Positions 8,275-17,568 of a DNA stretch of 64,000 nt are shown here, in pieces. The position numbers and the translations under genes were made by a program. Source of the DNA: Lumbricus rubellus (lineage: Eukaryota; Annelida; Clitellata; Crassiclitellata; Lumbricidae); contig OX243816.1 in NCBI GenBank assembly GCA_945859605.1, positions 25,000,199 through 25,064,198 on the forward strand, read 5' to 3'. The number at the start of each line of letters is the position of its first letter. The first letter of the stretch is position 1. The notes below the pieces were generated by a model, which worked only from the letters and a program-made list of their open reading frames with translations, was not told where the DNA came from and ran no database searches.

Positions 8275-11200
8275 CATGACAGACTGTGATCGGAGTGATA
8301 CAGATGATAACGAGAATAGAGAGGATAGATTAAAAAAGATGCAGAAGTCTTTAAGTGTTGAGTCACAAGGACAAAGTGACAAAAAGAAAGTTCATTTTGC
8401 GAGTGAAGTCACAAGTGAATTAAACGATGATGTAACGGATGATGTCATAGAGAAAGATGAGTGGCAGACGACAGCAGCAGTTGAAACTAGAGCGGAATCA
8501 AAGAAGGTAACAAAATACAAACAGTTGAAAGTTGCTGAGATGCCCGATTTAAATGTGTCAACAAAAGAAATTAAAGAATTACAAAGCAAAGATGAGACTT
8601 TGAAGACGTTTTGGGACAAAGCAATTGATTGGAGTGGTAATGACAGTGTAGCAGAAAAGGTTCTTTATGTGAAGAAGAACGGGTTATTATATAGAAGATT
8701 CAAAGAAGTATCGAAGGATGATGCGAAGTGGCAGTTAATGGTACCGAAGGAACTTAGAAATAAAGTGTTAGCCGTGGCCCATAACTCGCTATTGTCAGCA
8801 CATCTGGGTATGAAGAAAACCCAGGCTAAAATTGTAAATGAATTCTATTGGCCATCGATAGGACAAGATATAAAAAGATATGTTCTGAGTTGCGATGTAT
8901 GCCAAAAGTCGGTGGACAAAAAGGTAAAATACCGGGTACCGATGGGACATCTTCCAGTACTTGATGTGCCATTCAAACATGTCTGTGTGGACATTATCGG
9001 AGTGATAGAGCCGATGTCATCAAGGGGTTATCGTTATATATTAACGATCATTGATTTAAGTACTCGATATCCGGAAGCGATTCCACTTAAAGGAATAACT
9101 ACAGAGGAGGTAGCGGAAGCCTTGTTCAATTTTTACTGTCGCATGGGAGTTCCTCAGAAAATCCATACTGACAGAGGGAGCCAGTTCACTTCAGAATTGA
9201 TGGCTGAGGTTAACAAGATGTTGTTAATCAAGCACACTTTCACTAGCCCTTACCACGCTATGGGAAATGGATGTGTGGAGAGAGTTAACGGAACAATTAA
9301 AGCAACGTTGAGGAAGTTAATAGGAGAACAGGTCAATGAATGGGACAGGTTCATAGCACCATTGTTATTCGCGTTACGAGACACTGTACACGAAAGTCAT
9401 GGGTTCACTCCCTTTGAGTTGATTTTTGGAAGGTCATGCAGAGGACCAGTACAGATATTAAAGGAACTCTGGACAAATGAGAAAGTGGAAGATGAGGTGA
9501 AAGATGTTTATACATACATGACCGATTTGAGAGAAAGAATAGAAGAAACATGTGATATGGCACAGAAAACCATACATAAAGCAAATGAAAAGAACAAGAA
9601 GTATTATGATAAGAAAGCACGTTACAGAGAGTTGAAGATAGGAGAGAAAGTTTTATTACTGTTACCCAGTTGTAACAATAAGATGCTTGTAAAATGGCAA
9701 GGACCATTTGTGATCAGAGGCAAAATAGGAGATTATGATTACAAGGTGGAAATTGATGGTGGAAAACTCAAAACATATCACATCAACATACTAAAGAAGT
9801 ACTACGAGAGAAATGGAGAAGGTAATGATGTAGAAACGTCAGCATACATATCTGCGATAGTACATGATGGTAAAGATGGTGAAGATGAAGATGAAGAGAT
9901 ATTGAGCTTATATGTAAGTAAACAAACGGAGACTTACAAAGATGTAGATATCAATCCTGAATTGAATGAAAAACAGAAAAGAGCATTAGAGAAACTACTG
10001 AAAGAATATGAGGACATATTCAGTGATAAACCAGGAAGGACAGATATGGTTAAGCATGAGATTCATCTGACGAGTGATGAGCCAATTCGATTACGAGCTT
10101 ATCCAACGCCATATCACCTCCAAGAGGAGATAAACAAGGAATTAAAGACGATGCTAGATAATGGAATTATAGAAAGATCGGAAGCAGCGTATGCAGCGCC
10201 GCTTGTAGTTGTTGAAAAGGCAGATGGAAGCAACAGGCTTTGCTGTAATTATAAACAACTCAACAAAGTGACAATATTCGATCCAGAACCAATGATGTCG
10301 AATGAGGATATTTTTAATAAACTCAGTGGAAGTAAGATCTATAGCAAGTTCGATTTCTGCAAAGGGTATTGGCAGATACCAATGAGCGAAGAATCAAGAG
10401 ACTTAACCACATTCATCTGTGCAAGCGGATTATATAAATTCAATGTGTTACCATTTGGACTAGTCAATAGCGCGTCCAGTTATAATCGACTGATACGGAA
10501 AATATTACATGGAACTGAAAATCTAGAAAGTTATGTCGATGATATTCTTGCTCATACAAAAGGATGGGACGAACATATGAAGACGTTAAGAGAGTTTTTC
10601 ATAAGAGTGAGGAAAGCTCATTTGACCTTGAAACCGAAGAAGTGCTCACTAGGATATGGCAAAATAGATTTTCTAGGCCATACATTGAACAACGACGATA
10701 TAAGCCCTAAGGGAGAATCTGTTGACAAGATTGTGGAAATGCCACAGCCTAAGACGAAGAAGCAAGTGAGAAGCTTTTTAGGAGCGATAAATTACTATCG
10801 AAAATTTATTCCACATTGTGCTGAATTGATGGCTCCGTTGAGCGACTTGACTAAAAAGTTAGCTCCTAACAATGTTGAATGGAATCAAGAGTTAGGTGAA
10901 AGTTTTGAGCAGTTGAAAGAAGCACTAGCTAAAACACCAATACTTAGGTTACCAGACCTAGAGAAAGAATTTATAATACAGACAGATGCATCAGGAAAAG
11001 GGATAGGTTGCGTTCTGATTCAGCAGTATGAAGGAATAAACCACCCGATTGCATATGCGAGTAGAAAACTATTGGAAAGAGAAAGGCGATATTCAGTGGA
11101 AGAAAGGGAATGTTTAGCCATAATGTGGGGAATCAGTAGATTTGATCGATATTTGTGTGGAAGAGAGTTCGTGATCGAGACGGACCACTGTGGACTACAG

Positions 11201-11338
11201 TATATGAAAGAAGGAAGGATGAAGAATGCAAGAGTCATGAGGTGGAGCCTTGCCCTTCAGAATTATTGTTTTACAGTACGTTACATTAAGGGATGTAATA
11301 ACGTAATGTCCGATTATTTAAGTAGAGGATTGACCTAA
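8231..11338 (+). CDS. pol: Gmr1-like Pol: integrase, then reverse transcriptase and RNase H
   Basis: 1,035 residues, uninterrupted. Domain order is unusual for Ty3/gypsy. The integrase HHCC zinc module comes first (about 174-225, AHNSLLSAHLG ... SCDVC). The integrase core follows, with DDE residues in VDIIG (~250), TDRGSQF (~313) and ERVNGT (~350). Then come reverse transcriptase (LPFGLVNSASSY, catalytic YVDD at ~768) and RNase H (TDAS at ~917), ending IKGCNNVMSDYLSR. In ordinary Ty3/gypsy elements integrase is last. This order defines the Gmr1-like group described from deuterostomes. All catalytic residues are visible, so Pol may still work. Expression from the first ORF would need a frameshift or reinitiation. 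Confidence 0.95.
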   Translation: MKGLKYLVVKETTDNMTDCDRSDTDDNENREDRLKKMQKSLSVESQGQSDKKKVHFASEVTSELNDDVTDDVIEKDEWQTTAAVETRAESKKVTKYKQLKVAEMPDLNVSTKEIKELQSKDETLKTFWDKAIDWSGNDSVAEKVLYVKKNGLLYRRFKEVSKDDAKWQLMVPKELRNKVLAVAHNSLLSAHLGMKKTQAKIVNEFYWPSIGQDIKRYVLSCDVCQKSVDKKVKYRVPMGHLPVLDVPFKHVCVDIIGVIEPMSSRGYRYILTIIDLSTRYPEAIPLKGITTEEVAEALFNFYCRMGVPQKIHTDRGSQFTSELMAEVNKMLLIKHTFTSPYHAMGNGCVERVNGTIKATLRKLIGEQVNEWDRFIAPLLFALRDTVHESHGFTPFELIFGRSCRGPVQILKELWTNEKVEDEVKDVYTYMTDLRERIEETCDMAQKTIHKANEKNKKYYDKKARYRELKIGEKVLLLLPSCNNKMLVKWQGPFVIRGKIGDYDYKVEIDGGKLKTYHINILKKYYERNGEGNDVETSAYISAIVHDGKDGEDEDEEILSLYVSKQTETYKDVDINPELNEKQKRALEKLLKEYEDIFSDKPGRTDMVKHEIHLTSDEPIRLRAYPTPYHLQEEINKELKTMLDNGIIERSEAAYAAPLVVVEKADGSNRLCCNYKQLNKVTIFDPEPMMSNEDIFNKLSGSKIYSKFDFCKGYWQIPMSEESRDLTTFICASGLYKFNVLPFGLVNSASSYNRLIRKILHGTENLESYVDDILAHTKGWDEHMKTLREFFIRVRKAHLTLKPKKCSLGYGKIDFLGHTLNNDDISPKGESVDKIVEMPQPKTKKQVRSFLGAINYYRKFIPHCAELMAPLSDLTKKLAPNNVEWNQELGESFEQLKEALAKTPILRLPDLEKEFIIQTDASGKGIGCVLIQQYEGINHPIAYASRKLLERERRYSVEERECLAIMWGISRFDRYLCGREFVIETDHCGLQYMKEGRMKNARVMRWSLALQNYCFTVRYIKGCNNVMSDYLSRGLT

Positions 11339-11484
11339 GATTTAAGTAAATCAATGGTGATGCTATAGGTAGATAAGAAGTAGTTGTGTTAGGTTGTGAT
11401 GTTGTGTAAAGTAGTATAAGCATAGGCATAAGCAGTTATTGTAATTTGATAATTAGATAAGTTGATAAAGCCTGTGTACAGACT

Positions 11485-11501
11485 TTTGAAGAAAGGGTAT
11501 T
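11485..11501 (+). promoter_or_regulatory. Polypurine tract of Gmr1-like element
   Basis: TTGAAGAAAGGGTATT directly precedes the 3' LTR. The purine run GAAGAAAGGG is the expected plus-strand primer. Confidence 0.65.
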
Positions 11502-12507
11502 TGTCGTGGTTATATTAAATGATTATCAAATTAAACACCTGCTAAGCATGTATAATTATTAATTATAGGTAGTAGTTAAGCTAGGCATTTTAATTGGCGA
11601 GTTTAGGTAATATGTGTGGCAACATATAATATATTTATACATAAAACCAATGACTGCAGCTGAGCGCATTAACGAGTGGTCAAGGTTACCATGCCAACAA
11701 AGGACGCTAAGCTTATTCGTGATTGGTGCAAACTGGAAACGAATGACGTGACGAGTTAAAAATGACGTCAGCGAAGTGGACGTTGAGTTTTTGACTCTCT
11801 ACAGGTATATCTGGAAAAGGTGGTTGATTCGCTGCGGTGATCCATCTAAAGTTGTGGTTTCCAGAGTAGATACGAAGGTAATTGAACTGTTCGGACTATC
11901 AACCGACAGTTCAAAGTATAGTGCATTAGGTGCAACGAAATTTGAATGAGAAATTTGCGTTGATGCATTATAATCAGCGTGTGAAGTGTGAGACACTTGC
12001 GAAGATAACGAACTCTTAGGCAACGGTCTGAAGAGTCGGGTAATTTGAATCGGCTAGTGAACAGCTGATCGGCGTGTGAAGTACGACGGACGTTTGGTCA
12101 ACTGGAGAAGAGCTGTGAGGTGAATGCGACGATTCATCTTGTGTGCAACTGATTCACGGCAAGATACGAGTAAGGCGATTGGTATGGTCACTTCCATGAC
12201 TGCATATTCAACCGTCTGATCAATATTCTTGACTGCGAAGAATTGGACGACGGAGAGAAGCCGAAGACATTCGAGTTTCATACAACTCGACAGATAAGCG
12301 CAAATATAATATTTCCTAAGTAACTCGCCACACTAGGTAAATAGGATTGTTATTTGTTTGTGCATTTGAATGATATTGAATAACTTTATATTATATATAT
12401 TTCATAAGAACTGGGAGTTTGTTGAATTTGGAAGAATTTCTTGCGTCAGTTAAACCCAACCGCTCAACCACTAGGATAAAAAGTGCCCTTTATCACGGGA
12501 TACGACA
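11502..12507 (+). repeat. 3' LTR of Gmr1-like retrotransposon
   Basis: 1,006 bp, the same length and ends as the 5' LTR. The differences I found are four near the start (for example GCTAAGC against GCTATGC) and two near the end (TTGCGTCAG, TTATCACGGG). Confidence 0.95.
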
Positions 12508-12512
12508 CATGC

Positions 12513-12590
12513 CATTGCAAATGTTCCACATGGCTTCAATAGCTGCCATTTTTTTGGTTCACAATTCTTGAACTGGAACTTCATATGCTG
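12513..12590 (+). repeat. Left inverted repeat of Academ-like transposon, part 2 (fifth subunit)
   Basis: CATTGCAAATGTTCCACATGG and CTTCAATAGCTGCCATTTTT continue the array cut at 5,216 by Gmr1. They pair with the innermost unit of the inverted right arm at about 16,130-16,180. Confidence 0.75.
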
Positions 12591-12808
12591 ATCTTTGTGC
12601 GATCACTGAGAGAGTGATTTTGAGCTTTACATAGATTCGTTGACGCAGCTCGTGCCCTAGTTCGTCTCACTTGACCACACGCATTATGCTAGATGGATAT
12701 CAATCCACCTCCGTGACATGATCGTCTTAGCAGAGAACCATCCTGCTGTATTCCAGGAATTTCTGCGTGGTCACTCTACAGTAAAGAAGACCGGGCGTGC
12801 ATTCTCAA
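12591..12808 (+). pseudogene. Transposon ORF remnant, part 1 (XPG-like/Academ-like candidate)
   Basis: One frame reads HYARWISIHLRDM, then AENHPAVFQEFLRGHSTVKK and TGRAFS, with a stop codon a little upstream (VP*FV). I recall closely similar peptides from an uncharacterised repetitive protein family of marine invertebrates; the name is unknown to me. The frame continues exactly into 13,534 once the short transposon at 12,809-13,533 and one copy of its 9-bp TSD are removed. Together with the parts at 13,534 and 14,568 it is the degraded gene between the two long inverted repeats. Confidence 0.65.
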
Positions 12809-13542
12809 GAGTGTAGGACATTAGCCCCCCCCGGACAAAAGCCCCCCGGACATAAGCCCCCCGGACATTAGCCCCCGGACATTAGCCCCTCCGATTTTTG
12901 CTAGGACATTAGCCTTCCGGACATTAGCCCCTCTTCTTGTGAAAATCATCGAATAGTGCCGTAACTGATGACTTGTCACTGGCATTCGAATGCATACGAA
13001 ACTTCTTAGTGTCATTTAGGTTCTAATTGTGTCAGTAGGCATATAGACTTGTATTCGAAATGAACGACTAGGAATCGTATGTAGGGCTATACAGTCTATT
13101 TGTTTAGTGTGCTGCAACCAAGGTTTGTTAACGTTAGTTAGGGTGCGTTTCAGCTTCGTACGATTATTAGCGCCGTGTCAATTCAAAATTAGAATCAATA
13201 CATTAGAGAAATGAACGACTGGGAATGGTATGCAGTAACTAGGCCTATACTTGTTAGTGTCAGCTTTTGCTACAACGAAGGTTTTGTTAACGTCATCTTT
13301 AAACTTCATCTAAAATTCACAAACTTTAGAATTGCATTTTTACATTTATGAGAGACTTTACACAGTGAGTTCTACAATTAATGCCTTTAAATATTTTATA
13401 AATTGCATATTAAGCCTCCAATTAACATACTGTCACAATGTTAAACTAATGTGCAATGTATAACTGGGGGGCTAATGTCCGGGGGCTTATGTCCGGGAAG
13501 GCTTTTGTCCGGGGGGGCTAATGTCCGTTCCCCCATTCTCAA
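12800..13542 (+). mobile_element. Short nonautonomous transposon, 'GGACATTAGCC' family, with 9-bp TSD
   Basis: The element (12,809-13,533, 725 bp) is flanked by CATTCTCAA at 12,800-12,808 and 13,534-13,542. Left end A is GAGTGTAGGACATTAGCC; right end B, read inward, is GGGGAACGGACATTAGCC. Each end is an array of ~15-bp CCCCGGACATTAGCC-type units. The centre holds inverted copies of sequences such as GAACGACT and TTTGTTAACGT. It interrupts the transposon ORF so precisely that removal restores the reading frame. There is no coding capacity. Confidence 0.9.
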
Positions 13543-13779
13543 ATATTGCAATCGACCAAGCTCACGAGCAGAACAACGCTTCTGTAAAGGATGACAGAGG
13601 TGCTTTAGGCCTCACGCAGAATCCGCAAGCCCTACGTCGATGGATGGTGTCTAATCGAAGAGTTCCAGGGATCGATAAGGAAACCGGATGCGGAGTCAGA
13701 AGTTCGCCATCATGAGCAGACAAAATGCACACAGATAAAGTTTTTCAATCTTGTTTAGGCTCTCAGCAATGTTATCCAC
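13534..13779 (+). pseudogene. Transposon ORF remnant, part 2
   Basis: The frame continues from part 1 with IAIDQAHEQNNASVK, then GALGLTQNPQALRRWMVS, and frameshifts near HHEQTK. It is interrupted at 13,779 by the next short transposon. Several hundred residues expected between this part and the next appear to be missing, so an internal deletion is likely. Confidence 0.65.
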
Positions 13780-14576
13780 GGGGAACGGACATTAGCCCCC
13801 CTGGACATTAGCCCCCCCGGACATTAGCCCCCCGGACATTAGCCCCCCCGGACATTAGCTTCCCCGAGGTAGGACATTAGCCCCCCTGTCATACATTGCA
13901 CATTAGTTTAACATTGTGAGAATATGTTAATTGGAGGTTTAATATGCATAATATGAAACATTTAAAGGCGTTTTCCTTTTATATACGGGATCTGTGAAGG
14001 ATGATTGGATCATTTCTAATCACAGTTTAAATGGAAACGACGCTAATAAGTCTACGAAGCTCAGACGGAGTAAACTGACGTTAACAAACCTTCGTTGTAG
14101 CAAAAGCTGACACTAACAAGTAGGCCTAGTTACTGTAGGCTATAAAATTCTCTGCAGTCGTTCATTTCCCTAATGTATTGAATCTAATGTTGAAATGAAA
14201 CGACGTTAATAAGTCTATGAAGCTGAGACGTAGCCTAACTAACGTTAACAAACCTTTGTTGCATGACACTAAACAAATAGACTGTATGCCCTACATACGA
14301 TTCCCAGTCGTTCATTTCGAATACAAGTGCCTTCTGACACAATTAGAACCTAAATGACACTAAGAAGTTTCGTATGCATGCGAATGCCGTTGACAATTTA
14401 TCAGTTACGGCACTATTCGATGATTTGCACAAGAAGGGGGGCTAATGTCCGGGGGGCTAATGTCCTAGCAAAAATGGGGGGGGGGGGGCTAATGTCCGGG
14501 GGGCTAATGTCCGGGGGGACTATGTCCGGGGGGGCTAATGTCCAGGGGGGGCTAATGTCCTACACTCGTTATCCAC
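13771..14576 (-). mobile_element. Short nonautonomous transposon, 'GGACATTAGCC' family, opposite orientation
   Basis: The element (13,780-14,567, 788 bp) is flanked by GTTATCCAC at 13,771-13,779 and 14,568-14,576. Here end B (GGGGAACGG) is on the left and end A (GAGTGTAGG, read inward) on the right, so it lies reversed relative to the copy at 12.8 kb. The terminal GGACATTAGCCCC arrays and the internal sequence match that copy. Confidence 0.9.
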
Positions 14577-15902
14577 CATCACTCGCGAATATGGACAAAT
14601 TACGGCTAGGAACTAAGTCAGTCATTGTGAGTTGTCTGGAAGAACTGATTCCTACTTCAACAAATGAGGCCACGGCAGATATCCAACAAGGCCATTCATT
14701 GGGTGTTCCATTTGCTGACACTGTTTTACTGGATGGAGCCGTCACAGTCAGCATGCTGAAACCTGGCACTGCATGCACCTTTTCGGATTAAGCCTCCCAT
14801 ATTTTCTTGTCCTACATCACAAGACAGCTGGAGCATGTGCATAGAGTAGATGTTGTATGGGATGAATATGTGCGTGGCAGCTTGAAGACATAAACACGCA
14901 GTGTGAGGGGTGAGGTAAGTCAAAGGCGAGTCGAATCTTCTAATGCTCTACCCATAAACTGGCAGGAATTCCTGAGGAACGACGAAAACAAGTTGGAGTT
15001 GTTCACTATCTTGAGTTTACAAATAGCAAAACTACAAATACAAACAGGAAAACAGATCATAGTCGCTTACCACGAGGATGTGCTCTGTACTCGGCAAAGG
15101 GGCACAACTGGACTTGCTGCATGTACTCAGGATGAAGCTGATACAAGGATTTTACTGCATGTCTCCGATGCCACTAAACATGGTTATCGTAAAGGGATGA
15201 TGCACACCGTTGACTCTGACGTGTTGGTGTTGGCAATAGCAGCAGTTCAGCAGCTGAGCATTGATGAACTGTGGGTTGGTTTTGCCTCAGGCAAAGGCTT
15301 CAGATATCTACCAACCCATGAGATGGTCCAGAAAAGTGCGTAGCCTTGCTCTTAATACACGCATTCAGTGGATGTGACACAGTATAATCCTTTGCTGGCC
15401 GTGGAAAAAGGACTGTCTTGGACATTTGGAAGACATTCAGCGACGTCACCCCAGCCTTCTGCACTTTAGCATCAACTCCCAGCTCTGTTTATGATCAACT
15501 CGATATAATTGAGCGTTTCGTGGTTCTTCTGTACGACCGTACTAGTGGTGAGGAGAAGGTGAACGAGGAAAGGAAGCGGCTGTTCGCACAGAAAGACAGA
15601 CCTACGGATGGCCTTCCTCCAACTCAAGCTGCTCTGGTGGAACACTCAAAGAGAGCTGCCTACCAAGAAGGTCACGTTGGGCACAGATGTCTATAGCTGC
15701 TCCTAAACTACCATGTCCTGGTCAATGGGGGTGGCTGAAAACGATTGTAGGTGGCTGGGAAGTGAAGTGGACAACGCTTCCCGAAGCGTCTCGTGCCTGT
15801 CGTGAACTGCTCAGATGTGGCTGTGAGAAGGGATGTAGGGGACATTGCAAATGTGTAAAAACTGATCTCTGTCTCTGTAGAGGTCTATGCGACGGTGAAT
15901 GA
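14568..15902 (+). pseudogene. Transposon ORF remnant, part 3: XPG/FEN-like nuclease motifs and Cys-rich tail
   Basis: Four frame segments make up one degraded protein: 14,576-14,791 (MDKLRLGTKSVIVSCLEELIP, LKPGTACTFSD), 14,903-15,343, 15,418-15,696 and 15,687-15,902. The second holds DEADTRILLH, then TVDSDVLVLA. The acidic E-A-D...T-x-D-x-D pattern recalls the metal-binding half of XPG/FEN-type nucleases. The last ends in a run of eight or more cysteines (CGCEKGCRGHCKC...CLCRGLC) that could be a Cys8 finger. Academ transposases combine an XPG nuclease with a Cys8 finger, and the gene lies between 0.75-kb inverted repeats, so an Academ-like transposase is the best guess. It is dead: frameshifts, stops and two insertions. 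Confidence 0.55.
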
Positions 15903-16084
15903 CGTTTATGATGTTGTAGAATTCTGTGTCCAGACCTCTGTCTGGATAAAGGCTCTCATATGTAGACTTAAATATGTCAATATGCACATTTATGAGAACA
16001 TCAGTAATATCTTGAATTGCATATATTCTAAAACTTTTTTTGCCAAATGAACATGAACTCAGTCAGAAGTTTCAGGAATAGTTT
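15903..16084. other. 3' untranslated part of the long-TIR transposon
   Basis: AT-rich sequence between the broken ORF and the right inverted repeat. It holds an AATAAA (near 16,091) at its edge; nothing else is recognised. Confidence 0.4.
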
Positions 16085-16840
16085 GATGCAATAAATGGCA
16101 TGAATCAAACACCAAGATGACATTATGAAAAATGGCAGCTATTGAAGCCATGTGGAACATTTGGAATGGCACTGCTGGAATCCTCGCCCAAAATATGCAT
16201 GTTTAGACACGAAGATGAAAATTTTATGTTAACTGAAAGCTGAGATATTGAAAAATCCTTTTTTAGATCGGCCATTTTGGAAAATGGCCGCCATTGAAGC
16301 CCAGTTAAACTTTTTCCATGGCTCTGTTGGAATCCTCGCCCTTAACTATGTATATTTAGACCCCAAGAAGACGATTCAAAGTGTACTTGGGGCTGAGATA
16401 TTGAAATATCTTTTTCTTAGGTCGGCCATTTTCCAAAATGGCCGCCATTGAAGACCTGGGCAATATTTGCAATGGCTCTGGTGAAATGCCTGCTCTTAAC
16501 TATGTATGTTTAGACACCAATATGACTATTCTAAGTGCACAGGAGGCTGAGATATTAAAAAATCCGTATTTTGGTCGGCCATTTTGAAAAATGGCCGCCA
16601 TTGGAACCCTGGGGAACATTTGTAATAGTTTTTTCGGAATCCTCGCCCCTAACTATGTATATTTAGACACCAAGATGACGATTCTAAGTGCACTGAAAGC
16701 TGAGATAATTTAAAATCTGTAAACCGATGGCCCTATAGCCAAATCTTTTTCTCATGACATTTTCGTGGTATATACCAAATTTCATGCTTGTATCACAAGT
16801 GCACAATTCCTTCACATTTTGGTTCCAGGCCGCTCCACTA
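16085..16840 (-). repeat. Right long terminal inverted repeat of the Academ-like transposon
   Basis: Five ~150-bp units in inverted order relative to the left arm, with the ATGGCCGCCATT blocks near 16,130, 16,285, 16,437, 16,590 and 16,730. The outermost unit lacks about 50 bp. The outer terminus, read inward, is TAGTGGAGCGGCCTGGAACC. The left end (TAGGACAGGCGGCC) is a diverged match. A CTAG tetranucleotide stands at both outer borders (4,505-4,508 and 16,838-16,841), a possible 4-bp TSD. Confidence 0.75.
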
Positions 16841-17557
16841 GTAGGACATTACCTCCCCCCCCCCCTGTACAAAATTCCCCTTCATGTACAAATCCTAGAA
16901 TAGTGCCGTAACCGATAAGACTTTGAAAGTTCTTAATGCCATTTAACTAGTAACTACATCGGACCTTTCCATTCAAAATTAAATTGAATACAGTAGAGAA
17001 CGAATGAGAGTCGTCTACATTAAGTAGCCCTACGAACGTTTGTTAACGTCATTGACGTAGGTCCAAATAATGTCAGTACGCATAGAATTAGATTTTAAAT
17101 AAACGAATGAGAATCGTATGTAGGACCTATTTGTTTGGACTAAGTGTCTACAAGAAAGGTTTGTTAACGTCAGTTAGGCTACGTCTGAGCTTCGTAGTCT
17201 TATTAGCATCGTGTCACAGTAGATGAATGAACGATATACGATATACATATCAAACCTGCAATTTTAACTTGCCATCTTTTTGCAAAGATAAACTAATTGT
17301 ATTGTATTGTATTTAAACATTTATAAAACGCCTCTAGAAGGGTGAACCGTTCAGAGGCGCTCCATTAACTTTATGTGTGATGTATAGATATTAACTTAAC
17401 ATAGGTCTATTAGGTAATGATATAATAGACTGGGGGGATAATGTCCTACCAGGGGGGATAGTGTCCGGGGGATGATGTCCGGGGGGGTAATGTCCAGGGG
17501 GATAATGTCCAGGGGGATAATGTCCAGGGGGGATAATGTCCGCTCCCCGGTTCAAGC
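16841..17557. mobile_element. Remainder of the host short transposon (GGACATTATCC family), right side, with 9-bp TSD
   Basis: It begins TAGTAGGACATTACCTCCCC and ends with arrays of GGGGGATAATGTCC and a terminal end B (GGGGAGCGG, read inward) at 17,548. GGTTCAAGC follows (17,549-17,557). The interior (GAATAGTGCCGTAAC, TTTGTTAACGTC) matches the copies at 12.8 and 57.2 kb. I interpret it as the older element into whose left edge the long-TIR transposon jumped. Confidence 0.65.
17284..17372 (-). mobile_element. L2-like 3' tail with (ATACA)n inside the short transposon
   Basis: On the minus strand GGAGCGCCTCTGAAC...GCGTTTTATAAATG is followed by (ATACA)n. It is the same tail type as at 2,200-2,292. 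Confidence 0.55.
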
Positions 17558-17568
17558 ATAGTCTATTG

